A DNA stretch of 64,000 nt, taken from NCBI GenBank assembly GCA_002694465.1, contig NZMG01000045.1, positions 21,930-85,929 of the forward strand, read 5' to 3'. The DNA is from Flavobacteriaceae bacterium (lineage in GTDB: Bacteria > Bacteroidota > Bacteroidia > Flavobacteriales > Flavobacteriaceae). The translations under genes were made by a program, and so were the position numbers. Position 1 is the stretch's first letter. Each line of letters opens with the position of its first letter. The notes beneath the pieces are model-generated. The model was not told where the DNA came from, did no database searches, and saw nothing but the letters and a program-made list of their open reading frames with translations. Positions 16,793-26,210 of this stretch are shown here, one piece after another.

Positions 16793-17490
16793 GTGTAGAA
16801 AAATCCACCAAAGCAGCTCGCGGAATGGTACAATGCGAGAATACAAACATCAATCTCCTAAAAGCTAATGATTTTGTTGCAGATATTATTAAGAAAGAAA
16901 TGGCAAAAACCAATACACTTTTAATAAATATTACCTCGTCTGCAGGAAGTGGTAAAACCACTTTAATGCAAAAAACTGCTGAAAAATTAAAAGATAAATT
17001 GAGGATGGCTGTTATGGTTGGCGACTTAGAGACCGAACGAGATGCAGAACGCATTCGCGAGACAGGAATTCACGCTTTGCAAATTGTTACAGGAGGCATC
17101 TGCCATCTAGAAGCACAAATGATTCATCAGGTTTTAGACCAATTCGATTTGCCAAACATCGATTTGTTATTCATTGAAAACGTAGGCAATTTAGTGTGTC
17201 CTGCGTCTTTTGATTTAGGTGAAGATTATCGTGTTACTTTAATGGCGACAACTGAAGGTGATGACAAGCCAAAAAAATACCCGCGAATGTTTTTGACAAG
17301 TGATATGATGCTCGTTTCAAAAGCCGATTTATTACCATATTTACCATTTTCTGTAGAAGCAGTAACTAAAGATGCTAGAGAAGTAAATCACGAATTAGAA
17401 GTAATTCAAATTTCATCTTTAACAGAAGAAGGAATTGATACTTGGTGCGATTGGTTAGTTGAAAAAGTAAAACAAAAGCAACAAGCTTAA
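16789..17490 (+). CDS. hypB: Hydrogenase nickel-incorporation GTPase HypB
   Basis: 233 aa. P-loop SAGSGKTT (residues 51-58) where most HypB have SPGSGKTT, then GDLETERDAERI, GGICHLEA, IENVGNLVCPASFDLGE and SKADLLP. The C-H-L motif and C of NLVCP are the metal-binding residues at the dimer interface. The N-terminal CxxCGC and His-rich stretch of some HypB are missing, so nickel storage is not expected. It hydrolyses GTP to drive nickel transfer with HypA. Confidence 0.95.
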   Translation: MSVEKSTKAARGMVQCENTNINLLKANDFVADIIKKEMAKTNTLLINITSSAGSGKTTLMQKTAEKLKDKLRMAVMVGDLETERDAERIRETGIHALQIVTGGICHLEAQMIHQVLDQFDLPNIDLLFIENVGNLVCPASFDLGEDYRVTLMATTEGDDKPKKYPRMFLTSDMMLVSKADLLPYLPFSVEAVTKDAREVNHELEVIQISSLTEEGIDTWCDWLVEKVKQKQQA

Positions 17491-17502
17491 TGTCTTATTT
17501 TT

Positions 17503-19761
17503 GTGGCTAAAACTTTCAAAATACAAATAAAAGGACAAGTCCAAGGTGTGGGTTTTCGTCCTTTTATTTTTAGCCTTGCTAAGCAGTATCAACTTAAGGG
17601 CACAGTTTCAAATAACGAAAATGGGGTTATTATTTTTTGTAATACATCAAAAGTAGGTGTAGACAATTTTTTAAAAGCTCTTCTTCTTAATAAACCTGAA
17701 ATTGCTATAATCACTTCATATGTAATTGATGAAAGCAGATATACTGAATTCAACGATTTTATCATCGTTGCTTCTAAAACAAAAACTCAAATCAATCTAC
17801 CATTAACACCAGATTTTGCAGTTTGTGAATCTTGTAAAACAGAAATATTAGACCCAAAAAACAGACGCTTTAATTATCCGTTCACTACTTGTGTACAATG
17901 TGGGCCTCGTTATGCTATTACTACTAAATTTCCGTTTGAAAGAGTACATACATCCCTCATAAAATTTGACATGTGTGAGGTTTGTAACGATGAATATACA
18001 AATCCAAGTGATAGACGTTTTCACTCACAAACTAATTCTTGTAGAGCTTGTGGTATACAGTTAAAATTAGTAATCAATTTTGGAGAAACAATCACCGAGA
18101 ATCAAGCAGATTGTATTGATAAAGTAGTTCAGTTTATTTCAGATGGGAAAATTGTGGCCATTAAAAACACTAATGGTTATATATTGTGTTGCGACGCTAT
18201 CAATCCTGAAGCAATAAAAACGTTAAGAGCACGAAAGATAAGGCCTAATAAACCATTTGCGGTAATGTACCCTTTTATTAGAATGGTAAAAGCGGACTTT
18301 GAATTAACGCCTTATGAAGAAGATGCACTAAAGTCTAGAGTTGCACCAATAGTCATACTGCAAAACACTAAAAATACACGCATTTCCACTCAAGAAATTG
18401 CACCAAATTTGAATCAAACAGGTGTAATGTTACCATCGTCATCATTATTACACTTACTAATGCAAAAAATAGGAACACCAATTGTAGCTACAAGTGGTAA
18501 TATACATGGCTCACCTATTATTTTCGAAAAGGAGGAAACACAAAACCAACTAACTGATGTTGCCGATTATTTCTTGCATCATAATCTCGACATTCAATTT
18601 CCGCAAGACGATTCAGTGGTAAAGTTTGTAGATAGCCAAGAACTAATTTTCAGACGTTCAAGAGGATTAGCACCTAATTATATAGATGCAAAAATCAATG
18701 GAGAAGAGCCAGTTTTGGCAATGGGAGCCCATTTAAAGAGCACGTTTACTTTGGTTCCAAATAGTCAAACTTATGTAAGTCAGTATTTTGGGAATTTAGA
18801 TAATTATGATGTCTTAAAACGCTATAAAAACACGATTGAAAATTATGTTGATGTTTTCCAAACGAAACCAAAAACAATTCTTATTGACAAGCATCTACAA
18901 TACCAAAGCAGTATTTTAGGAAAAGAATTGGTTTCAAAATGGAATGCTAATCTCCAAGAAATTCAGCATCATAAAGCACATTTCGCAAGTGTTTTGGGAG
19001 AACATGACAAGTTTAATTCCGGAGAAAAAATATTGGGTGTAATATGGGATGGAACAGGATTAGGTGATGATAATCAAATTTGGGGAGGTGAGTTTTTTGA
19101 ATATCAGCGTAATGAAATACAAAGAGTTGCTCACTTTGAATATTATAATTGGTTAGCACACGATAAAATGGCAAAAGAGCCACGCTTATCATTATTCAGT
19201 CTTTTAGATAATGAAGATAGAGATTATATTAAGTATAAGTTCTCTAAAACAGAATGGGGCATTTATTTAAAAATGATTAAAACGAATAGGCTAAAAACAT
19301 CTTCTGTGGGAAGGTTGTTTGATGCAGTAGCTTCTGTATTAGATATTGTTGATATAAATACTTTTGAAGCTGAAGCTGCTATGCTTTTAGAAAATTGTGC
19401 AGCAGGATATATTAAAAACAATCCCATTGATTTTTTACATAATGATAATTATACAGAAATTCCTTCAACAAAAATTATTGAGGCTATATTAAAAGCATAT
19501 AAAAACGGATTTAGTAAAGAACATTTGGCCTATAGCTTTATTTATACATTGGCAAAGACTATCATAAAAATGGCTAAAGCCCATCATATAAAAATAGTTG
19601 CTTGCAGTGGTGGCGTTTTTCAAAATTCACTAATAATCAACATTTTAACCCAAATGTCAAAAAAAGAAAAAATAAATTTTAAATTTAATCGTAAATTGTC
19701 AGCTAATGATGAAAACATATCATTTGGACAATCGATGTATTATCAACATATAAAAAATTAA
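17503..19761 (+). CDS. hypF: Carbamoyltransferase HypF
   Basis: 752 aa, full length, from a GTG start. Domains in order: acylphosphatase-like (GQVQGVGFRPF, residues 9-19), two zinc fingers (CESCKTEI ... CVQC; CEVC ... CRAC, about 108-178), YrdC-like (about 200-385), and a Kae1-like carbamoyltransferase domain with HHKAH near 490, DGTGLGDD near 515 and CSGGVFQNS near 700. It makes carbamoyl-AMP and passes the carbamoyl group to the HypE C-terminal Cys for the cyanide ligands. Confidence 0.95.
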   Translation: MAKTFKIQIKGQVQGVGFRPFIFSLAKQYQLKGTVSNNENGVIIFCNTSKVGVDNFLKALLLNKPEIAIITSYVIDESRYTEFNDFIIVASKTKTQINLPLTPDFAVCESCKTEILDPKNRRFNYPFTTCVQCGPRYAITTKFPFERVHTSLIKFDMCEVCNDEYTNPSDRRFHSQTNSCRACGIQLKLVINFGETITENQADCIDKVVQFISDGKIVAIKNTNGYILCCDAINPEAIKTLRARKIRPNKPFAVMYPFIRMVKADFELTPYEEDALKSRVAPIVILQNTKNTRISTQEIAPNLNQTGVMLPSSSLLHLLMQKIGTPIVATSGNIHGSPIIFEKEETQNQLTDVADYFLHHNLDIQFPQDDSVVKFVDSQELIFRRSRGLAPNYIDAKINGEEPVLAMGAHLKSTFTLVPNSQTYVSQYFGNLDNYDVLKRYKNTIENYVDVFQTKPKTILIDKHLQYQSSILGKELVSKWNANLQEIQHHKAHFASVLGEHDKFNSGEKILGVIWDGTGLGDDNQIWGGEFFEYQRNEIQRVAHFEYYNWLAHDKMAKEPRLSLFSLLDNEDRDYIKYKFSKTEWGIYLKMIKTNRLKTSSVGRLFDAVASVLDIVDINTFEAEAAMLLENCAAGYIKNNPIDFLHNDNYTEIPSTKIIEAILKAYKNGFSKEHLAYSFIYTLAKTIIKMAKAHHIKIVACSGGVFQNSLIINILTQMSKKEKINFKFNRKLSANDENISFGQSMYYQHIKN

Positions 19762-19765
19762 AACT

Positions 19766-20041
19766 ATGTGTTTAGCAATCCCAGGGAAGATTAAAAGTAT
19801 AGAGTTACAGCATAATGGTATGGTTAAAATGGCAAAAGTTTCTTTTGGTGGTATTACAAAAGAAGCTAGTTTAGAAATGTTACCAGAAGCCATTATCGGT
19901 GATTATGTTTTGGTACATGTAGGTGTTGCTATAAGTAAGGTAAACGAAGAAGAAGCTAAAAAAATATTTAAATATTTAGAAGAAATAGGAGAATTAGGAG
20001 AACTTGAAGATGTAGATCATTATTTACCAAAAAAGGAATAG
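19766..20041 (+). CDS. hypC: Hydrogenase assembly chaperone HypC
   Basis: 91 aa. Begins MCLAIPGKI with the invariant Cys2 that binds iron with HypD and contacts the large-subunit precursor. Has the usual [15 protein letters not shown] stretch of the beta barrel. Four bases separate it from hypF and hypD on either side. There is only one HypC-type chaperone in the cluster, so it must serve both iron assembly and delivery to HupL. Confidence 0.95.
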   Translation: MCLAIPGKIKSIELQHNGMVKMAKVSFGGITKEASLEMLPEAIIGDYVLVHVGVAISKVNEEEAKKIFKYLEEIGELGELEDVDHYLPKKE

Positions 20042-20045
20042 TATT

Positions 20046-21140
20046 ATGAAGTTTATGAGCGAATACCGCGACCCTGAACTCGCGAAAAAATATCTGGAGG
20101 AGATAAAAAGAACAGTATCCCGTCCTTGGTCTATTATGGAAGTTTGTGGTGGGCAAACACATAGCTTAGTAAAAAACGGTATTATTGAAATGCTTCCAAA
20201 GGAAATATCCATGGTACATGGTCCAGGTTGTCCTGTTTGCGTTACTCCTTTATATTTAATTGATAAAGCTGTTCATTTGGCCTTAGATAAAAACGTAATT
20301 TTATGCTCATTTGGAGACATGTTGCGTGTTCCGGGTTCCCAAAAAAGTTTGTTAGAAGCAAAAGCAGAAGGAGGAGATGTGCGTATTTTATATTCTCCAT
20401 TAGAAGCTGTAAAAATTGCAGAAGATAATCCAGATAAAGAAGTGGTGTTTTTTGCTGTTGGATTTGAAACAACGGCTCCTGCAAATGCATTATCTGTGAT
20501 TCATGCCTATAAGAGAGGGTTAAAAAACTATTCGATATTAGCTTCTCATGTTTTGGTGCCTCCCGTAATAGAAAATGTATTGGAAGATGTAGATAGTCAT
20601 ATTGATGGATTTTTAGCAGCGGGACATGTATGTACTATTATGGGAAATTTTGAATATTATCCTTTAGTTGAAAAATACAAAGTTCCAATTGTTGTGACAG
20701 GTTTTGAACCCTTAGATGTTTTACAAGGTATATTAATGGTTGTAAGACAGTTGGAACAAAACAAATCTGAAGTAGAAAACCAGTATTCCAGAATTGTAAA
20801 AGAAGAGGGTAATTTAAATGCTCAAGAAATTATTTTTGAGATATTTGAAGTTACCGACAGATTATGGAGAGGCATGGAAGTAATTCCGATGAGTGGTTAT
20901 TCTGTAAAAGAAAAATACAAAGATTTTGATGCCGATAAAAAATTCAATATTACAATAAAAGAAGCTGAAGAAAACCAAGACTGTATTGCTGGTGAAATTA
21001 TGAAGGGTATTAAAAAACCTTTCGAATGTCCAGAGTTTGGAAAAAAATGCAAACCTTCCAATCCACTTGGAGCTCCTATGGTAAGTAGTGAAGGGGCTTG
21101 TGCGGCGTACTACCATTTTTCAGGATTAGTAGAAAGATAA
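20046..21140 (+). CDS. hypD: Hydrogenase Fe(CN)2CO assembly protein HypD
   Basis: 364 aa. Contains the conserved motifs [17 protein letters not shown] (about residues 59-68), [20 protein letters not shown] and the C-terminal [4Fe-4S] cysteines in [10 protein letters not shown] and EGACAAYY. HypD with HypC is the scaffold on which iron receives its CN and CO ligands. The start ATG is at 20046; a second in-frame Met at 20055 is also possible. It lies between hypC and hypX. Confidence 0.95.
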   Translation: MKFMSEYRDPELAKKYLEEIKRTVSRPWSIMEVCGGQTHSLVKNGIIEMLPKEISMVHGPGCPVCVTPLYLIDKAVHLALDKNVILCSFGDMLRVPGSQKSLLEAKAEGGDVRILYSPLEAVKIAEDNPDKEVVFFAVGFETTAPANALSVIHAYKRGLKNYSILASHVLVPPVIENVLEDVDSHIDGFLAAGHVCTIMGNFEYYPLVEKYKVPIVVTGFEPLDVLQGILMVVRQLEQNKSEVENQYSRIVKEEGNLNAQEIIFEIFEVTDRLWRGMEVIPMSGYSVKEKYKDFDADKKFNITIKEAEENQDCIAGEIMKGIKKPFECPEFGKKCKPSNPLGAPMVSSEGACAAYYHFSGLVER

Positions 21141-21154
21141 CAAAAATTCAACTT

Positions 21155-22885
21155 GTGAAAATATTATTTCTTACCAATGCTTTTAACGGAATGGCACAAC
21201 GCCTATGGATTGAACTAGACCGTTTTAATTATCAGGTAAAAGTTTGTATAGCCAGCTCGCCAGAAATAATGATTAATAGCGTTGAAACATATAACCCCGA
21301 ACTTGTTATTGCCCCTTTTTTAACCTCTAAAATTCCTGAGAAAATATGGCAAAAAAAAACGTGCTTTATTATACACCCTGGAATTGTAGGAGACAGAGGC
21401 GCATCATCATTAGATTGGGCAATTTTAAATGGTGAAAAAACTTGGGGGGTAACTATCTTGCAAGCAGTTTCAAAAATGGATGCTGGCCCAATTTGGTCTT
21501 CGCACAAGTTTAAAATGCGCCCCGTTAGTAAAGCCGAATTGTATCGCAATGAAGTGACGCAAGCAGCTGCAAGAGGGATTTTAGAAGCGATATCCAAATT
21601 TCAAAGTAATGATCTTCCGATTCCATTAAATGCTTTAAATCAAACTACAATAGGGAAATGGAATCCTAAAACCACTCAAAAAAACTATACTTTTTCATGG
21701 AATGATAATTTAGATAAAATTATCAATAAGATACATGCGGCCGACAGTACACCTGGAGTGTTAATTTCGCTTTTTGATAATAAATTTTATTGTTATGGAG
21801 CTCATTTAGAATCACAATTAAAAGGAAAAGCTGGAAACATTTTAGCTCAAAGAGATAGGGCAATTTGCATTGCTACTAAAAATGAAGCCATTTGGATTAC
21901 ACATTTAAAATCGACATTAAAAAATAGCATTAAACTTCCTGCAACGGTTGCTTTGGGAGAGTTATCCGAAAAAATTCCAGATTGCGATTTGAGTCCGTTT
22001 GAAAATGTTATGCACAAAACGTGGCAAGAAATCAAATTCGAACAAGATAACGATATTGGTTATTTGCATTTCAATTTTTATAATGGTGCAATGAGCACCG
22101 AACAATGTTGCAAACTACGAGAAGCTATTGTTGATGCTAAAAAAAGGGTTAAGCTTTTGGTGTTGCTTGGTGGAAGGGATATATGGTCCAATGGAATACA
22201 TTTGAATGTAATTGAAAATGACAAAAATCCTCCACAAGAATCGTGGGAGAACATCAATGCAATAGATGATTTAATTTTAGAGGTTATCAATTCTACCAAC
22301 CATTACATAATTTGCGCATTACAAGGAAACGCAGGTGCTGGTGGGGTTCCGTTGGCATTATCTGGAGATAAAGTATTAACAAGAAACGGTATTGTTTTAA
22401 ATCCGCACACAAAAAACATGGGCTTATACGGGTCGGAATATTGGACCTATTTACTCCCGAAACGAATAGGCATAGAAAAGGCAACTAAATTTACGGAAGA
22501 ATGTTTGCCATGGGGAGTTGAGGTTGCCAAGGAAATTGGTTTGATAGATGATTTTTATGGTGAAACCAATGAAGAATTTTTGCAATTCATTAGACAACAG
22601 GCCCAAAAAATTATAGATTTACCTTATTTTGATAAATTAATTCTAGCAAAAAAATTTCAACATAGAAAAGATGAAATGAATAAGCCTTTAGAATCGTATA
22701 GAGTTAAGGAGTTGGAAATTATGAAGCAAAATTTCTTCGAAAATAATATGGATTATAATAAAAGAAGATTTTGTTTTGTTCATAAAATATTTGATGAAAA
22801 CTCAAAAGAATTTGAAGATTTATATAAAAGTAGGAGAGCCATTTATAGAAAACGAAAATGGGAATCAATAAATTATAAAGAGTGA
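21155..22885 (+). CDS. hypX: HypX (HoxX), CO-ligand synthesis for aerobic hydrogenase maturation
   Basis: About 576 aa. I choose the GTG at 21155, 14 bp after the hypD stop, giving VKILFLTNAFNGMAQRLWIE at the family N-terminus; a frame opening at 21098 would overlap hypD. An N-terminal formyl-transferase-like domain (PGIVGDRGASSLDWAI near 85, then DAGPIW) is followed by an enoyl-CoA-hydratase-like domain (GRDIWSNGIHLNVIE, GNAGAGGVPLALSGD). Studied HypX converts a formyl group, via formyl-CoA, to CO for the active site in the presence of air. Its presence indicates maturation under oxic conditions. Confidence 0.92.
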   Translation: MKILFLTNAFNGMAQRLWIELDRFNYQVKVCIASSPEIMINSVETYNPELVIAPFLTSKIPEKIWQKKTCFIIHPGIVGDRGASSLDWAILNGEKTWGVTILQAVSKMDAGPIWSSHKFKMRPVSKAELYRNEVTQAAARGILEAISKFQSNDLPIPLNALNQTTIGKWNPKTTQKNYTFSWNDNLDKIINKIHAADSTPGVLISLFDNKFYCYGAHLESQLKGKAGNILAQRDRAICIATKNEAIWITHLKSTLKNSIKLPATVALGELSEKIPDCDLSPFENVMHKTWQEIKFEQDNDIGYLHFNFYNGAMSTEQCCKLREAIVDAKKRVKLLVLLGGRDIWSNGIHLNVIENDKNPPQESWENINAIDDLILEVINSTNHYIICALQGNAGAGGVPLALSGDKVLTRNGIVLNPHTKNMGLYGSEYWTYLLPKRIGIEKATKFTEECLPWGVEVAKEIGLIDDFYGETNEEFLQFIRQQAQKIIDLPYFDKLILAKKFQHRKDEMNKPLESYRVKELEIMKQNFFENNMDYNKRRFCFVHKIFDENSKEFEDLYKSRRAIYRKRKWESINYKE

Positions 22886-22888
22886 TTA

Positions 22889-23944
22889 ATGAGTAAAAAA
22901 AAAATAATGCAACTTAACTGCCCGATACCAAAGCTTGATTTTGATATTATTACCTTAGGTCATGGCAGTGGTGGGACACTAACCAATAAATTGCTCGATA
23001 GCGGTGTTTTCGATTTGTTGAGTAACGATATTTTAGATGAAAGGCATGATGGTGCTTTTTTGGAAATGAATGGCAAAATGGCGTTCTCTACGGATAGTTT
23101 TTTGGTTTCTCCTATTTTTTTTCCTGGTGGAAATATTGGGGAACTCGCTGTTAATGGAACGGTTAACGATTTGGCGATGTGTGGTGCTATTCCCAAGTAT
23201 TTATCCTTGAGTTTTATTATTGAGGAAGGCTTACAAATGACCGAATTTTGGGAAATTTTAGTTGCCATCAAGTATGCCTGTGAGAAAGCAAATGTGAAAG
23301 TAGTAACAGGCGATACAAAAGTAGTTGAAAAGGGTAAAGGCGATAAAATATTTATTAATACATCTGGTGTTGGAAACATTCATCCTAAAGCTAACATTAG
23401 CGAGAAGAATATTAAAACAGGAGACAAAATTATCATAAGTGGTAATATAGCAACGCATGGTATGGCAATTATGTCTGTTCGAGAAGGATTGGAGTTTGAT
23501 TCAACCATAGAAAGTGACACTACGAATTTGAATCATACTATTTCAAAATTAATTGATGAGTTTGGTAATGCTATTCACCTCTTAACCGATCCAACACGTG
23601 GTGGCGTTGCAACGGTTCTTAAGGAAATTGCAATATCGTCTAATATAGGAATTGATATTTTTCAGAAAGATTTACCAATAGATAGTCAGGTGGCAAGTTC
23701 TTGTGAATTATTAGGGCTAGACCCTTTATATGTTGCGAACGAAGGCTTGTTTTTAAGTTTTGTAGATGCTACCATAGCTGATTCATTTTTAGATACTCTT
23801 CAAAATGATGAAAATGGTATTCATGCAAAAATTATAGGATCGGTTGTTGATGAACATCCCAAACAAGTTATTTTAGAAAGTGCTATTGGAGGAAAACGTA
23901 TGGTAAGTATGCTTCCTGGAGAACAATTACCAAGAATTTGTTAG
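22889..23944 (+). CDS. hypE: Hydrogenase cyanide-synthesis protein HypE
   Basis: 351 aa. N-terminal LGHGSGGTLTNKLL, ATP-site motifs FSTDSFLVSP and NDLAMCGA, GDTKVVEKG, LTDPTRGGVAT, and the diagnostic C-terminus PRIC whose Cys is carbamoylated by HypF and dehydrated to thiocyanate. An AIR-synthase-like fold is expected. Three bases after hypX and 3 bases before the NHL-repeat gene. Confidence 0.95.
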   Translation: MSKKKIMQLNCPIPKLDFDIITLGHGSGGTLTNKLLDSGVFDLLSNDILDERHDGAFLEMNGKMAFSTDSFLVSPIFFPGGNIGELAVNGTVNDLAMCGAIPKYLSLSFIIEEGLQMTEFWEILVAIKYACEKANVKVVTGDTKVVEKGKGDKIFINTSGVGNIHPKANISEKNIKTGDKIIISGNIATHGMAIMSVREGLEFDSTIESDTTNLNHTISKLIDEFGNAIHLLTDPTRGGVATVLKEIAISSNIGIDIFQKDLPIDSQVASSCELLGLDPLYVANEGLFLSFVDATIADSFLDTLQNDENGIHAKIIGSVVDEHPKQVILESAIGGKRMVSMLPGEQLPRIC

Positions 23945-23947
23945 CCT

Positions 23948-25042
23948 ATGGATTATACTACTTTAGGCAATAAGGTTACAAATGCATATACTTTTAAAGG
24001 TTCAAGATATAAACCATTTTTAGCTCCAAGAGGAGTTTTTGTAGCTAATAATATGTTATTTGTTTCAGATACTGGTCAGAATCGAGTGTTTATTTGGAAC
24101 AGCGTTCCTACGTCTGAATTTAAGGAGCCTGATGTTATTTTGGGACAAGAAGCTATTGAAAATTCAGGTAGAAATTCTCATGAATCTGTTTCTTCAAAAA
24201 CGTTGCACTATCCCTCAGGTATTTGGAGTGATGGTAATAAACTTATAGTTGCTGATGCTTGGAATCATCGTGTGTTGATATGGCATACCATTCCTAAAAA
24301 AAATGCGCAACCAGCTGATGTAGTTTTAGGGCAACCAAATTTTGAAACAAATCGGCCTAATGTAAAAGGGCAATCGTCAGACCCAGAAGCCAACACTTTA
24401 AATTGGCCGTATGGTGTTTTTTCTGATGGTAAAAGCCTTTGGATTGCAGATACTGGCAACCGTCGTGTTCTGTTTTTCAATTCAATTCCAACTACAAACT
24501 TTGCGAATGCAGATAAAGTAATTGGGAAACCAGATTTTAAAACTCGAGATTATGAAAATAAAGACCCTATTTGGCCGTATTCTATAAAGTTGAATAATAA
24601 AGGTTGTTTAGCCATAGCCGATACACAGTTTTATAGAGTTTTAGTTTGGAATGATAAAAATGATGCTTTTAGTAAACCTGCCGACATCATAATAGGTCAA
24701 GAAAACATTGACAATGCAGGTCAGAATCAGTTTAGACTTTCACCAGAGGCTAATACCTTAAACTGGACGTATGACGCTTGTTTTTATAAAGAAGGTATTT
24801 TGGTTAACGATACAGGAAATAGTAGAATTTTATTCTTTAATAACATTCCAAAAGGAAATAATAAAAGAGCAGACACTTTAATAGGAAGGCCAAATTTTAA
24901 TACAAGTAGTGAATATAAAAAGAATATGCATGGAACAAGTAGTGCTATTTATTGGCCATTTTCAATTACCACTGAAGAGGATAAATTGTTCATTGCAGAT
25001 ACAGGAAATCATCGTTTGGTAATTTGCGATTTAAAAAGTTAA
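23948..25042 (+). CDS. NHL-repeat six-bladed beta-propeller protein of the hydrogenase cluster
   Basis: 364 aa with six repeats each ending in a signature such as SDTGQNRVFIWN, ADAWNHRVLIWH, ADTGNRRVLFFN, ADTQFYRVLVWN, NDTGNSRILFFN and ADTGNHRLVICD. There is no signal peptide, so it should be cytoplasmic like the hydrogenase. The last gene of the operon, 3 bp after hypE. NHL proteins accompany some group 2a hydrogenase operons, but their job is unknown; a docking platform is plausible. Its 3' end overlaps the convergent transporter gene by 12 bp. Confidence 0.85.
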   Translation: MDYTTLGNKVTNAYTFKGSRYKPFLAPRGVFVANNMLFVSDTGQNRVFIWNSVPTSEFKEPDVILGQEAIENSGRNSHESVSSKTLHYPSGIWSDGNKLIVADAWNHRVLIWHTIPKKNAQPADVVLGQPNFETNRPNVKGQSSDPEANTLNWPYGVFSDGKSLWIADTGNRRVLFFNSIPTTNFANADKVIGKPDFKTRDYENKDPIWPYSIKLNNKGCLAIADTQFYRVLVWNDKNDAFSKPADIIIGQENIDNAGQNQFRLSPEANTLNWTYDACFYKEGILVNDTGNSRILFFNNIPKGNNKRADTLIGRPNFNTSSEYKKNMHGTSSAIYWPFSITTEEDKLFIADTGNHRLVICDLKS

Positions 25043-25738
25043 ATACAGCCAATAAAAGCCAACTACAATAGCAAATAACCCGCCAGCAAAGCGAACACCC
25101 TTAAAGAAATTGCCGTTATGTTGGTGTTTAGAAAAAGAAGCTATTTTACCCAGTATTAAGGCGTAGACAGACATTGCTAAAACGGTTCCAATAGCAAAAC
25201 CAATAATATATTGAATTCCTTCCGAGTTATTTTCAAAGCCTAATACCGGTAATAACAGTAGAAAATGAGAAACGCCAGCTAATCCATGTAAAAACCCTAT
25301 TCCTAAAGAAGATAAAACATTCTGTTTTACAATTTTATCATGTGTATGCTGATGCCCTTCTTCGTAATCGTGCTTATGCTCGTGAATATGAACATAAGTT
25401 TCAGTTTCATTATGCACATGAGGGTGTTTATGTTTCTTTTTCTCATTAAAAATGCGATAAAATGCCCAGAAACCAACCCCGATTAAAACTAAAGCTACTA
25501 TTTGCTCACTAAATTCAGAAATAGTCTCTACTGGAATGACATCTTTAAATAAATGAAATAAAACCCCTATTAAAAGCATACCCATTAAATGTCCAACCCC
25601 CCATGAAAGCCCTATTTTCCATGTTTTTCGTTTCGTTTCTATAACTAAAGGGGTAACTGCGGCTAAATGGTCAGGGCCAGAAATAACATGTAACATAGAA
25701 GCCAGCGTACCTGCTAAAAGGGGAATTGTAATGGTCAT
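25031..25738 (-). CDS. UreH/NicO-like nickel transporter
   Basis: 235 aa, about six membrane helices. The first helix has HVISGPDHLAAVTPL, similar to the H-x4-DH metal motif of nickel/cobalt transporters, and a central loop (about residues 95-135) is packed with His (HKHPHVHNE, HIHEHKHDYEEGHQHTHD). A second GIGFLHGLAGVSHF motif mirrors the first. Position beside the hyp genes suggests it brings in nickel for HupL, although related proteins can also export metals. Convergent with the operon and bordering the mobile element. Confidence 0.75.
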   Translation of the reverse strand: MTITIPLLAGTLASMLHVISGPDHLAAVTPLVIETKRKTWKIGLSWGVGHLMGMLLIGVLFHLFKDVIPVETISEFSEQIVALVLIGVGFWAFYRIFNEKKKHKHPHVHNETETYVHIHEHKHDYEEGHQHTHDKIVKQNVLSSLGIGFLHGLAGVSHFLLLLPVLGFENNSEGIQYIIGFAIGTVLAMSVYALILGKIASFSKHQHNGNFFKGVRFAGGLFAIVVGFYWLYLTF

Positions 25739-25869
25739 GTTTTGGATAAATTTTCTGACAATTTATGAAAAAAATATTTAAGTGTAAATTATTAATAGTT
25801 CCATAAAACGAACTCTTTATGAGAACGCTAATTTATCTAATTTATGAGTTGAATACAAGTGATTATTAA

Positions 25870-26199
25870 TTAAGCTACCCATATTTTAGCTAATAAAACA
25901 AAAGTAGTCGACGCAATTCCAGACAATAGCGAGACTATAAAAACAATCACCGCCCAATTAGGGTAAATCTTAGCATCTTTAAGCAGTTCTTCGTAGCGAT
26001 TTAATATCCGTTCTTGCGAGTCTAATATCGCCTTAATTTGCTTTTGATGACTTTCCAATACTAATTTATACTCTTTAATATCAATACTGATTTTAGTAGA
26101 ATGGAGCTTTTCACTAACCTTTTCCAACCGTTCAATACTTTTTTCAAAAGAGCTGATTTCATTTACCAATAATTCTGTGATTTCTTCAATTTTTCCCAT
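25870..26199 (-). CDS. Coiled-coil protein with C-terminal membrane anchor (mobile element)
   Basis: 109 aa: long amphipathic coiled coil (residues 5-75, rich in Glu/Lys/Leu), then one membrane helix (about 83-105, WAVIVFIVSLLSGIASTTFV). Eleven bases downstream of the relaxase gene on the same strand. Small tail-anchored coiled-coil proteins commonly follow relaxase genes in Bacteroidota elements; possibly a coupling or membrane-docking factor. Function not established. Confidence 0.65.
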   Translation of the reverse strand: MGKIEEITELLVNEISSFEKSIERLEKVSEKLHSTKISIDIKEYKLVLESHQKQIKAILDSQERILNRYEELLKDAKIYPNWAVIVFIVSLLSGIASTTFVLLAKIWVA

Positions 26200-26210
26200 G
26201 ATGTTTTTAT

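Noticed and set aside
21098..21154. Longer N-terminus of HypX starting inside hypD
   Set aside because: Family proteins start at the KILFLTN-like segment; the GTG at 21155 fits the operon spacing.
25740..25869. Left attachment repeat of the mobile element
   Set aside because: Only a short match (TGTAAAT at about 25783-25789) to the right-end stem-loop is seen, too weak to call.
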